This document shows positions 23,466 to 25,432 of a stretch of 25,432 nt of DNA, one piece after another. The translations under genes were made by a program, and so were the position numbers. The notes under the pieces are model-generated. The model had not been told where the DNA came from. It worked only from the letters and a program-made list of their open reading frames with translations, and searched no databases. The stretch covers positions 1 to 25,432 of IMG/VR virus record IMGVR_UViG_3300005613_000379. One strand, 5' to 3'. Each line of letters opens with the position of its first letter. Within the stretch, counting starts at the first letter, position 1. The stretch is from a virus.

Positions 23466-23474
23466 GAGGCGGCA

Positions 23475-23690
23475 ATGACAAGGCATAGGGAGAGAGTTTG
23501 GCATATAGAAGGAGATGGGAAGTACCGCTTGATGGTAGAAAGGGCGGCTATAGAACTTCAGGATCAGGGCTTTGAGGATGTCGATAACGAGCCGGATGAA
23601 CCCATGGATGTGCCGAGTGATGATGTTGAACAATTGCTTGATGAAGAAGTAGAAGGGCGGCTCGATGTATCTGTGAGTGACGAGGACTAA
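23475..23690 (+). CDS. Small acidic hypothetical protein
   Basis: A 71-aa protein with a GGAGG ribosome site and 9 bp after the hub gene stop. The N-terminal third is basic and may be helical (HRERVWHIEGDGKYRLMVERAAIELQDQG); the remainder is strongly acidic (FEDVDNEPDEPMDVPSDDVEQLLDEEVE). No family is recognised. The 70 bp after it up to 23760 hold no further gene that I can support. Confidence 0.5.
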   Translation: MTRHRERVWHIEGDGKYRLMVERAAIELQDQGFEDVDNEPDEPMDVPSDDVEQLLDEEVEGRLDVSVSDED

Positions 23691-23760
23691 TTGAAACTCG
23701 AACCTGTTTTTAGTCAGGTGATAGTATGGTGACTTTGGTAGAAATGTCAGAGAGGTAATC

Positions 23761-24822
23761 ATGCCAGATTGGACGATTGAGACAGTTGACACATCTGCTG
23801 ACATTGGGCGCTCGACTGGCATTGCGCTGGACAGTAGTGGGAATCCACATATCGTTTACGGCGACGATGATGCTGGGTCAGTCAAGTATGCTACCAGGTC
23901 GGGTGGGTCGTGGACGATTGAGGTGATTGAGGCGTCTATAGGTCGGCAGCGAACGCCCTATGGCATTGCTATTGATTCCAACGGCGTCCCGCACGTTTGC
24001 TACGGGCAAGCGGGTGATCAGGATCAGGTAAAATATGCCAATCGCAGTGGCGGCTCTTGGAGCACAGAGATAGTGGACGCGACGGTTGGTTCGTATCCCT
24101 ACTGTGATATTGCAGTTGATGATAGCGACGTACCTTACATCAGCTACTTGAATGGAGCTAATGTTAAATGTGCTTACAAGAACGGTAGTTGGACTATAGA
24201 GACGGCTGGCAGTAAGGGCCATGCGCACATATTCAAGGGCCGAACGCGGATAGCAATTGATTGTGACGGATATCCACACATTGCGTTCGTGTACGTAGAC
24301 CCTATTTCTCCCTATGACCCATCCGTCAAGTATACCTACAGAGATATTGGTGGCTGGAGTGTTGATGAAGGGGTTGGCGAAGCGGCCGCCGAAAGTTGGC
24401 TCGGCGGGATGGTATTGGATGGCGATGACTACCCGCATATCAGTTACAGTATAACGGGAGCCCTGAAGTATGCCTACAAGGACGCAGCTGGGTGGACACT
24501 TGAAGTTGCTGATAGTAGTCATAATACCTATGAGGACGGCATTGCTCTTGATTCTGACGGCTACCCGCACATTAGCTACGACGTTGAATCACCCAGTTAT
24601 GATCTGTGGTATGCGCATAAGGATGCAGATGGCTGGAATACTGAGATGGTGGATGACGGCGACCCGACATCGACAGACGTTGGTGAGTACACGGACATTG
24701 CGCTTGATAGCAATGATAGCCCGCACATTAGCTACAAGGATTGCGACAACGATGATCTGAAGTATGCGTATGTGGCTGCTGCCGAAGTATCAAACGCCGT
24801 AGTTTACTTCTTTCTAGCATAG
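23761..24822 (+). CDS. Seven-bladed beta-propeller protein
   Basis: A 353-aa protein made of seven repeats of about 45-55 residues with consensus WTIExVD...GIALDSDGYPHISYxD...KYAYKDxxG. Repeats start at W4, then near 51, 100, 144, 199, 245 and 292, and the last one ends the protein with a short hydrophobic tail (VVYFFLA). Each repeat has an Asp-Ser-Asp-Gly-type loop (DSSGNPH, DSNGVPH, DCDGYPH, DSDGYPH) that might bind Ca2+. Seven units give a complete propeller. There is no signal peptide. Similar repeats occur in secreted and fibre proteins; a receptor or glycan contact role is inferred from its place after the hub gene. Confidence 0.85.
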   Translation: MPDWTIETVDTSADIGRSTGIALDSSGNPHIVYGDDDAGSVKYATRSGGSWTIEVIEASIGRQRTPYGIAIDSNGVPHVCYGQAGDQDQVKYANRSGGSWSTEIVDATVGSYPYCDIAVDDSDVPYISYLNGANVKCAYKNGSWTIETAGSKGHAHIFKGRTRIAIDCDGYPHIAFVYVDPISPYDPSVKYTYRDIGGWSVDEGVGEAAAESWLGGMVLDGDDYPHISYSITGALKYAYKDAAGWTLEVADSSHNTYEDGIALDSDGYPHISYDVESPSYDLWYAHKDADGWNTEMVDDGDPTSTDVGEYTDIALDSNDSPHISYKDCDNDDLKYAYVAAAEVSNAVVYFFLA

Positions 24823-24830
24823 GAGATAAA

Positions 24831-25432
24831 ATGGACAAGAGAATCTGGATATTGATAGCAATTGTAGCGATATCTTGTGGGTTGCTAGGTGCCGTCATAG
24901 GCATCTTTGCCTATCCGCATGAAGATGTAGCTCCACAGTGGTTGAGCAGATTGCACAGCCTCAAGGTGGACAGCAATGCCAATGTTGTCGTTGCTACCTT
25001 TTCTGGTCATACAACTCAGACGAGAAATGTGCTTGAAGTAACTAACTCTAGCGATTCGCCCAAGTTCAGCGTAGATGTATCTGGAAATACGGTGATAACG
25101 GGGACTCTGAATATATCTGGCGCTATGACTTATGGTGGCGATTTGCGCATAGAAGATTTAGAAGCTACGGCTACTATTTCTGCCACGAGTGACATCACTT
25201 CACTAGCTACAGTCTATGGTGCTACACTGGATGCGCAGGATGGAGATATCAACAATGTTGCGGATATCGCTGTCGATACAATCAGTGCGGATGATGGTTC
25301 CAGCTTTACTATTAGTAACAACTGGACGAATGCTGGGAACACTGTAGCTGATTTGGGTTCGGTAACGACTGCCGACATCAATGGTGGAACGCTATCTGGC
25401 GCTACAGTGGATGGTGGACTGACCTGGAGTGC
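24831..25432 (+). CDS. Fibre-like protein with N-terminal membrane segment (3' partial)
   Basis: The ATG at 24831 has an AGGAG site and starts 8 bp after the propeller gene stop. The visible 200 codons start with MDKRIWILIAIVAISCGLLG, one hydrophobic segment without a clear lipobox, and then short strands with repeated GTLNISGAM, GDLRIEDLEATATISATSD and INGGTLSGATVDGG units, which are typical of phage fibre shafts. The gene runs off the right edge. The membrane segment recalls the other signal-bearing genes at 4563, 6630 and 10942. Confidence 0.7.
   Translation, partial: MDKRIWILIAIVAISCGLLGAVIGIFAYPHEDVAPQWLSRLHSLKVDSNANVVVATFSGHTTQTRNVLEVTNSSDSPKFSVDVSGNTVITGTLNISGAMTYGGDLRIEDLEATATISATSDITSLATVYGATLDAQDGDINNVADIAVDTISADDGSSFTISNNWTNAGNTVADLGSVTTADINGGTLSGATVDGGLTWS

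Noticed and set aside
23878-24570. 230-aa reverse-strand ORF
   Set aside because: It is a shadow of the propeller repeats on the + strand and shows the same periodicity in reverse.

Overview
The window is a contiguous stretch of a tailed (siphovirus-type) phage or prophage structural region. Every gene I accept is on the + strand, packed tightly with many ATGA/TAATG overlaps. The order is the HK97-like one: prohead protease (cut by the left edge), HK97-fold major capsid protein, small head protein, head-tail connector, probable tail terminator, tail tube, frameshifted tail-assembly chaperone, tape measure, distal tail proteins, then a seven-bladed propeller and a fibre gene cut by the right edge. 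I see no tRNA, rRNA, CRISPR array, integrase, terminase or lysis gene. The host cannot be proven. A Pro/Thr-rich linker of the PTPTNTP type, a dockerin and a DNRLRE-like domain would fit a phage of Chloroflexota (Anaerolineae) or a similar polysaccharide-degrading anaerobe; this is inference.

Region by region. 1-3450: head maturation and capsid. 3452-4335: a sulfotransferase-like gene followed by a strong GC-rich hairpin. 4352-6551: a very small gene and a 662-aa repetitive protein with a lipobox. 6597-12152: an accessory island lying between capsid genes and the connector gene. It holds a second lipobox protein, a complete diversity-generating retroelement (DGR: target gene with a C-terminal variable repeat, template repeat, reverse transcriptase), a 133-aa phage protein, a secreted glycoside hydrolase with a C-terminal dockerin, and a 38-aa zinc-ribbon protein. 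12156-18060: connector, DNRLRE-like protein, repeat-rich neck/tail proteins, tail terminator, beta-rich protein, tail tube and chaperone. 18089-25432: pre-tape-measure gene, tape measure, distal tail, propeller and fibre.

How the genes may work together: the DGR rewrites about a dozen residues at the C-terminal end of a C-type-lectin-like tail/surface protein by adenine-specific copying from the template repeat. Thirteen of the 14 template/variable differences over 118 bp fall on template adenines. A perfect 13-bp inverted repeat encloses the template repeat and could close it into a structured RNA. Next to the DGR are lipoprotein-type proteins, a dockerin-bearing glycosidase and carbohydrate-binding-type proteins, which suggests a module concerned with the glycan surface of the host or of its community. 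Two near-identical 19-bp dyads (17/19 match) bracket the island, one just before the second lipobox gene and one just before the connector gene; they may mark cassette boundaries or shared regulatory sites.
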